This document shows, piece by piece, positions 8,636 through 17,625 of a stretch of 64,000 bases of DNA (positions within the stretch are counted from its first letter, which is position 1; each line of letters starts with the position of its first letter). The stretch spans positions 56,027 through 120,026 of the forward strand of contig CAWBNB010000046.1 in the NCBI GenBank assembly GCA_963789885.1, written 5' to 3'. The notes under the pieces are model-generated. The model was not told where the DNA came from and ran no database searches. It saw only the letters and a program-made list of their open reading frames with translations. A program made the position numbers and the translations under genes. The stretch is from DATEDA01 sp963789885 (GTDB taxonomy: Bacteria; Pseudomonadota; Gammaproteobacteria; Burkholderiales; SG8-39).

Positions 8636-9811
8636 ATGCGCACCCAGGTTGGCATCATCGGCGCGGGCCCGGCGGGCCTGCTGCTCTCCCATCTCCTGCA
8701 CCGCGCGGGGATCGAGTCGGTGGTGCTCGAGAGCCGCAGCCGGAAGGACATCGAGGCGACGATCCGCGCCGGGGTGCTCGAGCAGGGCACGGTCGACCTG
8801 ATGAACGAGCTCGGCGTGGGCGAGCGGATGCGCCGCGAGGGGGCCGTCCACCGCGGCATCGAGCTCGCGTTCGGCGGTCGGCGCCACCGGATCGACCTCT
8901 CCGGCCTGACCGGCGGGCGGGCGATCACCGTGTACGCCCAGCACGAGGTGATCAAGGACCTCGTCAAGGCGCGGCTCGAGGCGGGCGGCGACATCCGGTT
9001 CGAGGTCGAGGGCGTCAGCGTCCGCGACATCGACACGCGCGCCCCCGGGATCCATTTCCGCAAGGACGGCACGGGCCACGAGCTCGACTGCGACTTCATC
9101 GCCGGCTGCGACGGGTTCCACGGCGTGTCGCGACCGGCGATCCCGTCGCGGGTGCGCAAGGAGTTCGTCCGGACCTACCCGTTCGGGTGGTTCGGCATCC
9201 TCGCCGAGGCGCCGCCGTCGTCGGACGAGCTGATCTACGCGTACCACGAGCGCGGGTTCGTGCTGATCAGCACCCGCTCGCCGCAGATCCAGCGGCTCTA
9301 CTTCCAGTGCGACCCGAACGACCAGGTCGAGAACTGGCCCGACGAGCGGATCTGGCGCGAGTTCCACGCGCGCCTCGCGATGGCGGACGGCTGGAAGGTC
9401 ACCGAGGGGCGCATCTTCCAGAAGGGGATCGTCGCGATGCGCAGCTTCGTCGCCGAGCCGATGCAGCACGGGCGGCTCTTCCTCGCCGGGGACGCGGCCC
9501 ACATCGTGCCGCCGACCGGCGCCAAGGGGCTGAACCTGGCGGCAGCCGACGTCCGCGTGCTCGCCCGGGCGATCGCGGAGTTCTACCGCTCCGGCCGCAC
9601 CGATGCGCTCGACCGCTACTCCGAGGTCGCGCTGAAGCGGATCTGGCGCGCCGAGCATTTCTCGTGGTGGATGACGTCGATGCTGCACCGGTTCCACGAC
9701 GACGACCCGTTCCACCAGCGCCTCCAGCGCTCGCAGCTCGAGTACGTCGTCAGCTCGCGCGCCGCCGCGGCCTCGCTCGCCGAGAACTACGTGGGATTGC
9801 CGCTGGACTGA
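8636..9811 (+). CDS. pobA: 4-hydroxybenzoate 3-monooxygenase
   Basis: FAD-dependent monooxygenase that hydroxylates 4-hydroxybenzoate to protocatechuate, feeding the pca genes immediately upstream. Visible motifs are the FAD dinucleotide fold GIIGAGPAGLLLSHLL, the DG motif in IAGCDGFHGVSRP, and GDAAHIVPPTGAKGLNLA near the FAD ribityl site. The length of 391 residues equals the characterised enzymes. It closes the operon; no pcaQ or pobR regulator is in the window. Confidence 0.96.
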   Translation: MRTQVGIIGAGPAGLLLSHLLHRAGIESVVLESRSRKDIEATIRAGVLEQGTVDLMNELGVGERMRREGAVHRGIELAFGGRRHRIDLSGLTGGRAITVYAQHEVIKDLVKARLEAGGDIRFEVEGVSVRDIDTRAPGIHFRKDGTGHELDCDFIAGCDGFHGVSRPAIPSRVRKEFVRTYPFGWFGILAEAPPSSDELIYAYHERGFVLISTRSPQIQRLYFQCDPNDQVENWPDERIWREFHARLAMADGWKVTEGRIFQKGIVAMRSFVAEPMQHGRLFLAGDAAHIVPPTGAKGLNLAAADVRVLARAIAEFYRSGRTDALDRYSEVALKRIWRAEHFSWWMTSMLHRFHDDDPFHQRLQRSQLEYVVSSRAAAASLAENYVGLPLD

Positions 9812-9845
9812 GGCGCCGGAAGGGCGCCGCCCCGCGCAGCGCCGG

Positions 9846-10199
9846 CTAGCGCCGGATCGGCTCGATCTTGTCGCCGGTGACGCGGACCTTCTGGCCGGCC
9901 TGGACCGCAGGCCGCTGGTCGACGGTGACGGTCCCGGTCGTGCCGTCGTCGTAGAGGACGGTCACTTCGTACTGCACCTGACTCACGTTCGCGTCGGTCT
10001 CGTTCGAAAAGAACTTTCCGAGCGCTTCGCGCCAGTTGTCCTGGCTCAGCCCGCGGGTCTTCACTTCGCTTATGAGGCCGACGACGCCGACCTTGGGGTC
10101 GGCCGGGGGCGGGGTGCGCTTGGGCGGGGGCTGACTGCAACCGACGGCGAGGCATCCGATCGCGATCGCGAGCGCCGCGCGGCGGGAAAGCATGCCCAT
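9846..10199 (-). CDS. Small putative lipoprotein
   Basis: A 117-residue protein with a lipoprotein signal (hydrophobic stretch ending LAVGC at about residue 21), then a proline-rich linker, and a C-terminal segment (YEVTVLYDDGTTGTVTV...KVRVTGDKI) like the small outer-membrane lipoproteins of the SlyB/17-kDa antigen type. The likeness is weak and no specific function is claimed. It is convergent with pobA, which ends 34 bp away, and divergent from slyD 71 bp away. An alternative start two codons downstream (10193) exists. Confidence 0.7.
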   Translation of the reverse strand: MGMLSRRAALAIAIGCLAVGCSQPPPKRTPPPADPKVGVVGLISEVKTRGLSQDNWREALGKFFSNETDANVSQVQYEVTVLYDDGTTGTVTVDQRPAVQAGQKVRVTGDKIEPIRR

Positions 10200-10270
10200 G
10201 GCGCGGAGTTTAGCTCGACGCGGCCGGGCGCAACAGCTAAAGTTCGCGCCTTTCGCGCGAGGACCGGCCG

Positions 10271-10759
10271 ATGAAGGTGATCCGCAACAGCGTGGTGGCC
10301 CTGAAGTACGAGGTGCTCGACGGGCGGGGCGAGGTGGTCGAGCGCGGCCAGGAGCCGATGGTCTACCTCCACGGCGGCCACGGTGGCATCTTCCCGAAGG
10401 TCGAGGAGGCGCTCAACGATCGGGAGACAGGTGAGCGGGTGCGCGTCCGGCTCGCCCCCGACGACGCATTCGGGCCGCGCGACCCGGAACTCGTCCGGGT
10501 CGAGCCGCGGAGCAAGTTCCGCGGCAAGGTGAAGGTCGGAATGCGGGTGCAGGCGGAGGTGGCGCACGGCGATCACAGTCACCCGGTCAGCTTCCGCGTC
10601 GTCAAGGTCGGTGAGAACGAGGTGACGCTCGACGGCAACCACCCGCTCGCCGGCCAGACGATCGAGTTCCGGTGCACGGTCGTCGACGTGCGCCCGGCCT
10701 CGCCGGAAGAGATCGCGCACGGCCACGCCCACGGGCCGGACGGGCACCACCACCACTGA
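10271..10759 (+). CDS. slyD: FKBP-type peptidyl-prolyl isomerase, SlyD type
   Basis: Cytoplasmic prolyl isomerase and chaperone with metal-handling ability. The FKBP domain (residues 1-70) is interrupted by the insert-in-flap domain (about 72-125), and the C-terminus is histidine-rich (HGHAHGPDGHHHH), the metal-binding tail that defines SlyD. The protein is 162 residues. Its stop lies 8 bp from the stop of the convergent aconitase gene. Confidence 0.92.
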   Translation: MKVIRNSVVALKYEVLDGRGEVVERGQEPMVYLHGGHGGIFPKVEEALNDRETGERVRVRLAPDDAFGPRDPELVRVEPRSKFRGKVKVGMRVQAEVAHGDHSHPVSFRVVKVGENEVTLDGNHPLAGQTIEFRCTVVDVRPASPEEIAHGHAHGPDGHHHH

Positions 10760-10767
10760 GGCGATGT

Positions 10768-13482
10768 TCAGGCGGCCTTCGCGAGAAGGTCGCGTAACAC
10801 GTACGGCATGATCCCGCCGTGCCGGTAGTAGTCGACCTCGATCGGTGTGTCGATGCGCAGCAGCACCTTCACCTCCTGCCGCGAGCCGTCTTTGCGGCGG
10901 ATCACCAGCGTCACGTCCTGCTGCGGCCTGAGGTCGCCCGCGAGGCCGACGACGTCAAACTCCTCGTCCCCCTTGATGCCGAGCGACTGGACCGAGTCTC
11001 CGCCCTTGAACTGCAGCGGCGCGACGCCCATGCCGACGAGGTTCGATCGGTGTATGCGCTCGTAGCTGCGCGCGACCACCGCTTTCACACCGAGCAGCTG
11101 GGTGCCCTTCGCTGCCCAGTCGCGCGAGCTGCCGGTGCCGTATTCCTCGCCGCCGAAGACCACGAGCGGCGTCCCGGCGGCCATGTACTTCATCGCCGCG
11201 TCGTAGATCGGCAGCTGCTCGCCGGAGGGCTGCATGACCGTGACGCCGCCCTCGATCCGCGCGCCGTCTGGCTTCGGCGGCACCATCAGGTTCCGGATCC
11301 GGACGTTGGCGAACGTGCCGCGCATCATCACTTCGTGGTTGCCGCGCCGCGCGCCGTAGGAGTTGAAGTCGGGCACGCCGACGTCGTGCTCGAGGAGGTA
11401 GATGCCGGCCGGCGAGGTCGGCTTGATCGAGCCCGCCGGGCTGATGTGGTCGGTGGTGATCGAATCGCCGAACACCCCGAGCACACGTGCGCCGTGGATG
11501 TCCCCGGTGCGGCCCGGCTGCATGGTGAAGTCCCTGAAGAACGGCGGCTCGGCGATGTAGGTCGAGGTGGGCCAGTTGTAGACCTGGCCGGTCGCGGCGA
11601 CCACGCTCTTCCACATCGGGTTCGCGTCGGCGACGTTGCCGTACAGCGAGCGGAACGTCTTCGGATCCATCGCGAACTTCATGCAGTCGTAGATCTCCTG
11701 GCCGGTCGGCCAGACATCGCCGATCCAGACGTCCTCGCCCTTCTTCCCCTTGCCGAGCGGCTCGGTCATCAGGTCCACGAGCATCGTGCCGGTGATCGCG
11801 TAGGCGACGACGAGCGGCGGCGAGGCGAGGAAGTTCGCGCGGATGTTCGGGTGGATGCGCGCCTCGAAGTTGCGGTTGCCCGAGAGCACCGCCGCACAGA
11901 CGAGGTCGTTCTTCGTGACCGTCTCGTCGATCGTCGGCTCGAGCGGGCCGGCGTTGCCGATGCAGGTCGTGCAGCCGTAGGCCGCTACTGCGAAGCCGAG
12001 CTGCTCCAGGTAGGGCAGGAGGCCGGCCTTCGTGAGGTACTCGGTCACGACGCGCGAGCCGGGCGCGAGCGAGGTCTTCACGTGCTTCTTCGAGGTGAGC
12101 CCGCGCTCGACCGCCTTCTTGGCGAGCAGGCCGGCAGCGAGCAGCACGCCGGGGTTGGAGGTGTTGGTGCAGGAGGTGATCGCGGCGATCAGCACGTCGC
12201 CGCTGCCGATGCGGATGTCTCCCTTCCCGGTCGGGAAGCGCGTGCGCAGCGTGGCAGGCGCCTTGCCGTAGCCGCCGTCGGCGACCGGCTTCGAGAACAG
12301 CTCCTCGAACTTGCCTTTTACGTTGCCGATCTCGATCCGGTCCTGCGGGCGCTTCGGCCCCGCGAGCGACGGCGCGACGGTGCCGAGGTCGAGCTCGACG
12401 ACCTGGGTGTAATCGATCGCGCCTTTCTTCGGCACCCCATAGAGACCTTGCGCCTTGAAGTAGGCCTTGAACGCGTCGATCTCTTCCTTCGTGCGGCCGG
12501 TGCCTTCAAGATAGGCGATGGTCCGGTCGTCCACCGGGAAGAAGCCGATCGTCGCGCCGTACTCGGGCGCCATGTTGCCGATCGTCGCGCGGTCGGGGAC
12601 GGCGAGGTTCTCGACGCCCTCGCCGAAGAACTCGACGAACTTGCCCACGACCTTGGTCTTGCGCAGCATCTCGGTGACCGTGAGCACGAGGTCGGTCGCG
12701 GTGACGCCGCCGCGAAGCGCGCCCTTCAGGTGCACGCCGACGACGTCGGGGGTGAGGAAGTACATCGGCTGGCCGAGCATCCCGGCCTCGGCCTCGATCC
12801 CGCCGACGCCCCAGCCCACCACGCCGATGCCGTTGATCATCGTCGTGTGCGAATCGGTGCCGACGAGCGTATCCGGGTAATACACCCCGTCCGGGGTGTG
12901 GTGCACGCCGCGCGCGAGGTACTCGAGGTTCACCTGGTGCACGATGCCGATCCCGGGCGGGACGACCTTGAACGTGTCGAACGCCTGCATGCCCCACTTG
13001 AGGAAGGTGTACCGCTCCTGGTTGCGCTCGAACTCGAGGCGGGTGTTGAGGTCGAGCGCGTTCTTGGTGCCGTAGTGGTCGATCTGCACCGAGTGGTCGA
13101 CGACGAGATCCACCGGGACGAGCGGCTCGATCAGCTTCGGATTCTTGCCCATGCGGCTTGCCACGTTCCGCATCGCCGCGAGATCGGCGAGCAGCGGCAC
13201 GCCGGTGAAGTCCTGCAGCACGATGCGCGCGAGCACGAACGGGATCTCGTCGGTCCGCGGCGCATTCGGCTTCCACCCGGCGAGCTGCCGCACGTGCTCC
13301 TCGGTCACCTTCTTGCCGTCGCAGTTCCGCAGCACCGACTCGAGCACGATCCGGATCGAGACCGGCAGCCGCGACACTTTCCCGAGGCCCGCCTTCTCGA
13401 GCGCGGCGAGCGAGTAGTACCTGCCGGTCTTGCCGGCGCCGGGCTTGAGCTCCTGCAGCGCGTTGAACGTGTTGTGCGGCAT
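10768..13482 (-). CDS. acnA: Aconitate hydratase A
   Basis: Monomeric [4Fe-4S] enzyme isomerising citrate and isocitrate in the TCA cycle. At 904 residues it is the AcnA/IRP type. Cluster cysteines are seen in TSCTNTSNPG and in YGCTTCIGNAG, and the swivel domain has VVFGGEEYGTGSSRDWAAKG. The ATG at 13482 gives MPHNTFNALQELKPGAG, a normal start. A thioredoxin-fold gene ends 2 bp upstream, so the two are probably cotranscribed. Confidence 0.96.
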   Translation of the reverse strand: MPHNTFNALQELKPGAGKTGRYYSLAALEKAGLGKVSRLPVSIRIVLESVLRNCDGKKVTEEHVRQLAGWKPNAPRTDEIPFVLARIVLQDFTGVPLLADLAAMRNVASRMGKNPKLIEPLVPVDLVVDHSVQIDHYGTKNALDLNTRLEFERNQERYTFLKWGMQAFDTFKVVPPGIGIVHQVNLEYLARGVHHTPDGVYYPDTLVGTDSHTTMINGIGVVGWGVGGIEAEAGMLGQPMYFLTPDVVGVHLKGALRGGVTATDLVLTVTEMLRKTKVVGKFVEFFGEGVENLAVPDRATIGNMAPEYGATIGFFPVDDRTIAYLEGTGRTKEEIDAFKAYFKAQGLYGVPKKGAIDYTQVVELDLGTVAPSLAGPKRPQDRIEIGNVKGKFEELFSKPVADGGYGKAPATLRTRFPTGKGDIRIGSGDVLIAAITSCTNTSNPGVLLAAGLLAKKAVERGLTSKKHVKTSLAPGSRVVTEYLTKAGLLPYLEQLGFAVAAYGCTTCIGNAGPLEPTIDETVTKNDLVCAAVLSGNRNFEARIHPNIRANFLASPPLVVAYAITGTMLVDLMTEPLGKGKKGEDVWIGDVWPTGQEIYDCMKFAMDPKTFRSLYGNVADANPMWKSVVAATGQVYNWPTSTYIAEPPFFRDFTMQPGRTGDIHGARVLGVFGDSITTDHISPAGSIKPTSPAGIYLLEHDVGVPDFNSYGARRGNHEVMMRGTFANVRIRNLMVPPKPDGARIEGGVTVMQPSGEQLPIYDAAMKYMAAGTPLVVFGGEEYGTGSSRDWAAKGTQLLGVKAVVARSYERIHRSNLVGMGVAPLQFKGGDSVQSLGIKGDEEFDVVGLAGDLRPQQDVTLVIRRKDGSRQEVKVLLRIDTPIEVDYYRHGGIMPYVLRDLLAKAA

Positions 13483-13484
13483 CG

Positions 13485-14031
13485 CTAGCTTCCCTTTCTG
13501 CTTCCCGAGGATTGTTTGTATTCGGCGAACGACTGGCTCCGGTACGCACCGGTCGCGACGAAGCGCCCGAGCAGCATGAACTCGCGCACGTCGCGGATCT
13601 CGCCCCGGTAGCGCGCGACCGGCCTGCCGTCGAGATCGTAGAAGATGATCAACGGGGTGAACTTCACGCCCTGGTCGGCGGCGAACGCCTTCTCGGTCGT
13701 GCTCGCACCGGTGAAATCGACGATCGGCACCGCGCCCTTCAGGTCGATCGCCAGGACCGCGAAGTGCTCGCGGTAATAGTCCTGCACGGCTTCGAGCGCA
13801 AGGATGTCGCGCTTCATCCGTTCGCAGTACGGGCAATCGTCGCGAACGTACATGACGAAGATCGCCTGCTTGCCCGCGGTGCGCGCTTCCGCCGCCTCGG
13901 CGTGTAGATCGCCGAGGCTGGGCGGTGAAGAAGCGCTGCATCGGATCGCGCTTCGGTCCGTAGGACTGCGCCGTCGCGAGTGCGGGGGCGAGGAGGAGCG
14001 CGACGAGCGCGAGTCGGCGGAACGGGCGCAT
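13485..14031 (-). CDS. Exported thioredoxin-fold protein (one frame break)
   Basis: Predicted periplasmic thioredoxin-like protein of the SoxW/DsbC-like type. A signal peptide (MRPFRRLALVALLLAPALATA) begins at 14031. The active-site motif is CPYC in VRDDCPYCERMKRD, and a cis-proline loop is seen in GVKFTPLIIFYD. The signal peptide and catalytic part are in different frames; skipping one base in the run of three G (plus strand) near 13920 joins them and gives 181 residues. It lies 2 bp upstream of acnA, an unusual partner, which may reflect protection of exposed thiols or iron-sulfur clusters. That link is speculation. Confidence 0.78.
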
Positions 14032-14080
14032 TGCGGAGTCGTCCGGGAGGCAATCGCGACGCCAGGCGGCGACGGCGCGT

Positions 14081-14100
14081 ATTGTAAGGCGTAGTACGCC
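14081..14100 (-). promoter_or_regulatory. Candidate promoter with overlapping dyad for the thioredoxin-fold/acnA pair
   Basis: On the minus strand a TACAAT -10 box (14086-14081) lies about 50 bp before the thioredoxin-fold start. Directly upstream of it is a perfect dyad, GGCGTA-G-TACGCC at 14088-14100, partly repeated by another TACGCC at 14103-14108. A dyad in the spacer is where a repressor could act. No convincing -35 box was found. Confidence 0.4.
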
Positions 14101-14165
14101 GCTACGCCTCGCAGTGCGGCAAGGAGCCGGGCGCCTGGAGCAACGCGCCCGTCAGAAGCGGGCGC

Positions 14166-14552
14166 TCAGATGTACCGGGGCAGCCGCAGGCAGTTGTAGG
14201 AAGCGTTCCCGCGCCGCAAGGACATCGCCGGCGTCGTCCCGCGCGCCGGGAGCGGCTGGACGAGGAACGCCGGGCCGTCCTGCGGCTGGATCTTCCACCA
14301 ACCCCCGTCCTCGGGAACGATGTCGGAGACCCCGGAGACGGTCCGGGCAAAGCCGTCGAGGTCGACGTTGGTTTCGATCATTTTGCCGCCCGCCTGCGCC
14401 GGGCCGAACCAGACGATCGGCGGCGTCCTGGTCGGGGGGGCGCCGGGGATCCGGCACTCCCAGGTACCGACCAGTTCGTCGGCGGGCAGCGGCAGGGCGG
14501 CAGCGGCGGGCAGGGCGACCGCGGCGGCGGCGATCAGCAGGAACCGTCTCAT
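14166..14552 (-). CDS. Exported protein of unknown function
   Basis: A 128-residue protein with a clear signal peptide (MRRFLLIAAAAVALPAAAA) and no domain I recognise. The mature part begins LPLPADELVGTWECRIPG, which resembles small secreted proteins whose Gly-Thr-Trp motif starts a lipocalin-like strand, but the rest is too short to assign. The ATG at 14552 has a GGGAGGTGCC ribosome site. The gap of 134 bp to the next gene downstream holds only the acnA-side promoter. Confidence 0.72.
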   Translation of the reverse strand: MRRFLLIAAAAVALPAAAALPLPADELVGTWECRIPGAPPTRTPPIVWFGPAQAGGKMIETNVDLDGFARTVSGVSDIVPEDGGWWKIQPQDGPAFLVQPLPARGTTPAMSLRRGNASYNCLRLPRYI

Positions 14553-14616
14553 GGCACCTCCCCTCGGGATGGTGTTGTTATGACGGCCGCATAGTACCGC
14601 GCCGCCACGCCCGCGG

Positions 14617-15603
14617 CTAGAAGAAGGCCTTGGCGGCGGCCTCCGGGAGGTCCACGCCTGTGACTTTCGCCTTCTGCAGGATCTCCCAGAAGTACCGGTA
14701 GGTCGCCCGATCGTGCAGTTCCCCCGCGTACTGGATCGGACCCCATTCGGCCTGCTGCGCCGCCAGGAGGATCGCCGCCGCATCCTGGACCTCCGAGTAG
14801 TCCGGTTTCATCGCGTCGACGATCGGCTGGATCTGCGCCGGATAGATCGACCACATCCGCAGGAACCCGAACTCGTGGCGCGCCCGCCAGGCGTCCTGGT
14901 AGGTCTGGTAGGTGTTCTTGAGGTCGAGCGTCACGTTGTGCGCGGGGATCACGCCGTGCGCGAGCGCGGCGGCGACGACCTCGGTCTTGGCGCGCGCGAG
15001 GAGCTTGTGCTCGAACTGCCCCGGCGAGCGCATCGCGTTGGCGGGGATCGCGCCGTGATGCCCGGACACGAAATCCATCAGGCCGAAGTCGAGCACCTGC
15101 ATCCCCGGCAGCCGCGCGATCTCCGCGGCGTCGTGCAGCGCGCCGTGCGTCTCGACCAGCGCGTGGATCGGGATCTGGCGCCGGATGCCGTGCTTGGCCG
15201 CGACCTGCTCGACGTGGATGATCATCTCCGCGACCTGGGCCGCGGAGGTGGCCTTGGGGATCGTGATGTAGGCGAGCACGGCTCCGGCCCCGGACACCAC
15301 CACGTCGATGTCCTGCTTCCACGCCGGGTGCGTGTGGTCGTGGACCCTCACGCCCGCCATCCGCAGCTTGTTCGCGGGCGAGCCGAGCACGCGCACGACC
15401 ATCTCCGCGTGCTCCTTCTCCCTGCCGGCCTGTGCGCCGTCCTCGCAGTCGCAGGTGATGTCGAAGATCGGCCCGAGCCGGTCCTGGAGCTCGAGCGCCT
15501 TGACGATCAGCTTCTCGCTGCCGGCGAAGTGCTCGCACGAGGGGATGACCGGGAACGGCTTCTCGCCCTTGAACAGGGCTTCGCTGGGATGGACGAGCTT
15601 CAT
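14617..15603 (-). CDS. HpcH/HpaI-family CoA-ester lyase (malyl-CoA lyase-like)
   Basis: Mg-dependent lyase of the CitE/HpcH superfamily that cleaves or forms a malyl-CoA-type thioester. It has FDITCDCEDGAQ (metal-binding acidic loop) and HALVETHGALHDAAEIARLPG. The 328-residue length is that of malyl-CoA/beta-methylmalyl-CoA lyases. Its ATG overlaps the end of the MaoC hydratase gene (ATG at 15603, hydratase stop at 15600), which implies translational coupling. The partner suggests beta-methylmalyl-CoA or malyl-CoA as substrate, but citramalyl-CoA cannot be excluded. Confidence 0.82.
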   Translation of the reverse strand: MKLVHPSEALFKGEKPFPVIPSCEHFAGSEKLIVKALELQDRLGPIFDITCDCEDGAQAGREKEHAEMVVRVLGSPANKLRMAGVRVHDHTHPAWKQDIDVVVSGAGAVLAYITIPKATSAAQVAEMIIHVEQVAAKHGIRRQIPIHALVETHGALHDAAEIARLPGMQVLDFGLMDFVSGHHGAIPANAMRSPGQFEHKLLARAKTEVVAAALAHGVIPAHNVTLDLKNTYQTYQDAWRARHEFGFLRMWSIYPAQIQPIVDAMKPDYSEVQDAAAILLAAQQAEWGPIQYAGELHDRATYRYFWEILQKAKVTGVDLPEAAAKAFF

Positions 15604-16688
15604 TGGCGGCTCTTTCTGGGCATGAACACGGTGTAGTCGAGGTCGAGGACGACGTTCGGGTGCGCCTTGCCGTTGGGCGCGGCGAGCCCCGGCAGCTCCG
15701 CCGGCGCGAGATTCTTGACGCCGGTCAGCCGGAGGCGCAAGGCCCCGAGGTCGGTGCGGCCGGGAAGCGCCCAGCGGTCGACCACTTCAGTGATTGCGTA
15801 GAGCGTGTCGCCGGCGAAGGTCGGGTTCGTGTGGGTGCCGGCGTTGATAGCACCGATCGCGTAAGCGTTCTCCAGGCCGTCGTAGCTCAGCGCGCGGCAC
15901 ACGGAGATGACGTGCCCGCCATAGACGAGCCGCCCCCCGAAGGAGGACTGCTTCATCGCCCGCTCGTCGAAATGGACGCGCGCGGTGTTCTGGTAGAGCC
16001 GCGTCGCCGACATGTGGTCGGATTCCTCGAGCGTCATCCCCGAGGGATGGTCGATCCGCTCGCCCGGCCGATAATCGTCCCAGAAATCCGCACTGCCGGT
16101 GTCCGCCGCCGTGAGCGCCGCGGGCGTCAGCCCGGCGGGAACGACGAGCCGAGCGGGCGGGACGAGCTCGGGAAGCGACGGAACGACCGTCTCGGGCGGT
16201 GGCGAATCCGCATTGCGCTTGTGCACCATCACCCAGCGCGCCCAGGTGAGGACCGGTTCGCCGTGCTGGTTGTACGCGTTCGAGCGCACGTATACGACGC
16301 CGGAGCGGCGGTTCGAGTTCTCGCGCAGGCCGATCACCTCGGACTCCGCGCGGATGGTGTCGCCCGGATAACACGGGGCGAGGAACCGCAGGTCGGCATA
16401 GCCGAGGTTTGCGACCGCGTTGAGCGAGAGGTCGGGAACGGTCTTGCCGAACGCGACGTTGAAGAGGAGAAGGTCGTCGACGGTGCGGTCGCGGTAGCCC
16501 ATCGCCCTCGCGACCGGTGCGGCGCAGTGCACCGGGTCGCGCGCTCCCGTGAGCGCGATGTAGAGCGCGCAGTCCCCGTCGGTGATCGTGCGCGGCGTGG
16601 CATGCGCGATGCGCGTCCCGACGCGGAAGTCCTCGAAGAAGTTGCCGGCGCGGGCCTTGCTAGACGACAAGGGAGCGGATCGGGTCAC
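15600..16688 (-). CDS. MaoC-family double-hotdog dehydratase, mesaconyl-CoA hydratase-like
   Basis: A 362-residue double-hotdog hydratase. The N-terminal hotdog spans about 15-165 (NFFEDFRVGTRIAHATPRTI) and the second about 200-355 (YRPGERIDHPSGMTLEESDH, GGRLVYGGHVISVCRAL). Double-hotdog MaoC proteins of this length next to a CitE-like lyase are typical of mesaconyl-CoA hydratase (beta-methylmalyl-CoA dehydratase). Gene order is malate dehydrogenase, lyase, this hydratase, lyase, all on the minus strand. Assignment is by family and neighbours. Confidence 0.78.
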   Translation of the reverse strand: MTRSAPLSSSKARAGNFFEDFRVGTRIAHATPRTITDGDCALYIALTGARDPVHCAAPVARAMGYRDRTVDDLLLFNVAFGKTVPDLSLNAVANLGYADLRFLAPCYPGDTIRAESEVIGLRENSNRRSGVVYVRSNAYNQHGEPVLTWARWVMVHKRNADSPPPETVVPSLPELVPPARLVVPAGLTPAALTAADTGSADFWDDYRPGERIDHPSGMTLEESDHMSATRLYQNTARVHFDERAMKQSSFGGRLVYGGHVISVCRALSYDGLENAYAIGAINAGTHTNPTFAGDTLYAITEVVDRWALPGRTDLGALRLRLTGVKNLAPAELPGLAAPNGKAHPNVVLDLDYTVFMPRKSRQ

Positions 16689-16758
16689 GGGTCGGAACCT
16701 GCTGGCGGTCGACGGCGCGCCGATCGGGTGCCGTGCGAGGCGCGCGGTCCTGCAAGTC

Positions 16759-17625
16759 CTACGACATCTTCCGGATGGCCTCGTCGAGGGCGACCATCCG
16801 GCGCGCCGCGACGACGTGCATCTGCTCGATCAGGCGGCCGTTCACGACGACGTTGCCGCGTCCTTCCGCCGCGGCCTTCTCGAACGCGCCGATCACCTCC
16901 TTCGCCTGTGCGACCTCGGTCGCCTTCGGCGTGTAGGCCTCGTTGCAATAGACGAGCTGGTCGGGATGGACGAGCGTCTTGCCGTCGAGCCCCATGTCGC
17001 GGCCGAGCCGGCACGAGTACTCGAACGTGCGCATGTCCTTGAGGTTCGACTGGATCCCGTCGACGACCGATCGCCCGTGCGCGCGCGCGGCGAGGATGAC
17101 GAGCGAGAGGCTCGTGAGGAGCGGCAGCCGTTCGGGATGCGGGCGGGCGTGGAGGTGATTGGTGAGGTCGGCCGTCCCCATCACGAGGCAGGCGATGCGG
17201 TCGGACGCGCCGGCGATTTCCTCCGAGCGCAGGACGCCGAACGGCGTCTCGATCATCATCATCACCGGCAGCGCGTCGCCGCCCGCGCGATCGAGCGCCG
17301 CGATGCAGTCGATCGCCTCCTGCCGGCTCTCGATCCGCGGAAACAGGACCGCGTGCGACCCGCCGCGCGCGACCGCCCTCAGGTCGGCGTCGATCCACGG
17401 CGAGCCGATCCGGTTGACGCGTACGATCACCTCGCGCTGGCCGTAGTCGTAGGCCGCGAGCGCCTTGACGACGTGCGCGCGCGCCGCTTCCTTCGCCTCG
17501 GGGACGATCGTCTCCTCGAGGTCCATGACCACGCAGTCGGTAGGGAGCGCGGCCGCCTTTTCCAGGAACCGAAGGTTGTTTGCCGGCGAGTACAGCATCG
17601 ACCGGCGGGGGCGGAAGTACTTCAT
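16759..17625 (-). CDS. CitE-like CoA-ester lyase
   Basis: A 288-residue member of the citrate lyase beta/CitE-like family: RRSMLYSPANNLRFLEKA, DCVVMDLEETIVPEAKEAA and FPRIESRQEAIDCI. It lacks the other citrate lyase subunits nearby, so it acts as a stand-alone lyase on a short acyl-CoA such as malyl-CoA or citramalyl-CoA. Its ATG overlaps the mdh stop by four bases (ATGA), so it is translated together with malate dehydrogenase; a malate-producing thioesterase or lyase role would fit that pairing. Confidence 0.82.
   Translation of the reverse strand: MKYFRPRRSMLYSPANNLRFLEKAAALPTDCVVMDLEETIVPEAKEAARAHVVKALAAYDYGQREVIVRVNRIGSPWIDADLRAVARGGSHAVLFPRIESRQEAIDCIAALDRAGGDALPVMMMIETPFGVLRSEEIAGASDRIACLVMGTADLTNHLHARPHPERLPLLTSLSLVILAARAHGRSVVDGIQSNLKDMRTFEYSCRLGRDMGLDGKTLVHPDQLVYCNEAYTPKATEVAQAKEVIGAFEKAAAEGRGNVVVNGRLIEQMHVVAARRMVALDEAIRKMS

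Noticed and set aside
9812..9845. Terminator between pobA and the convergent lipoprotein gene
   Set aside because: GGCGCC repeats at 9812-9817 and 9823-9828 can form a short stem, but there is no T-run on either strand and the motif is common by chance in this GC-rich sequence.
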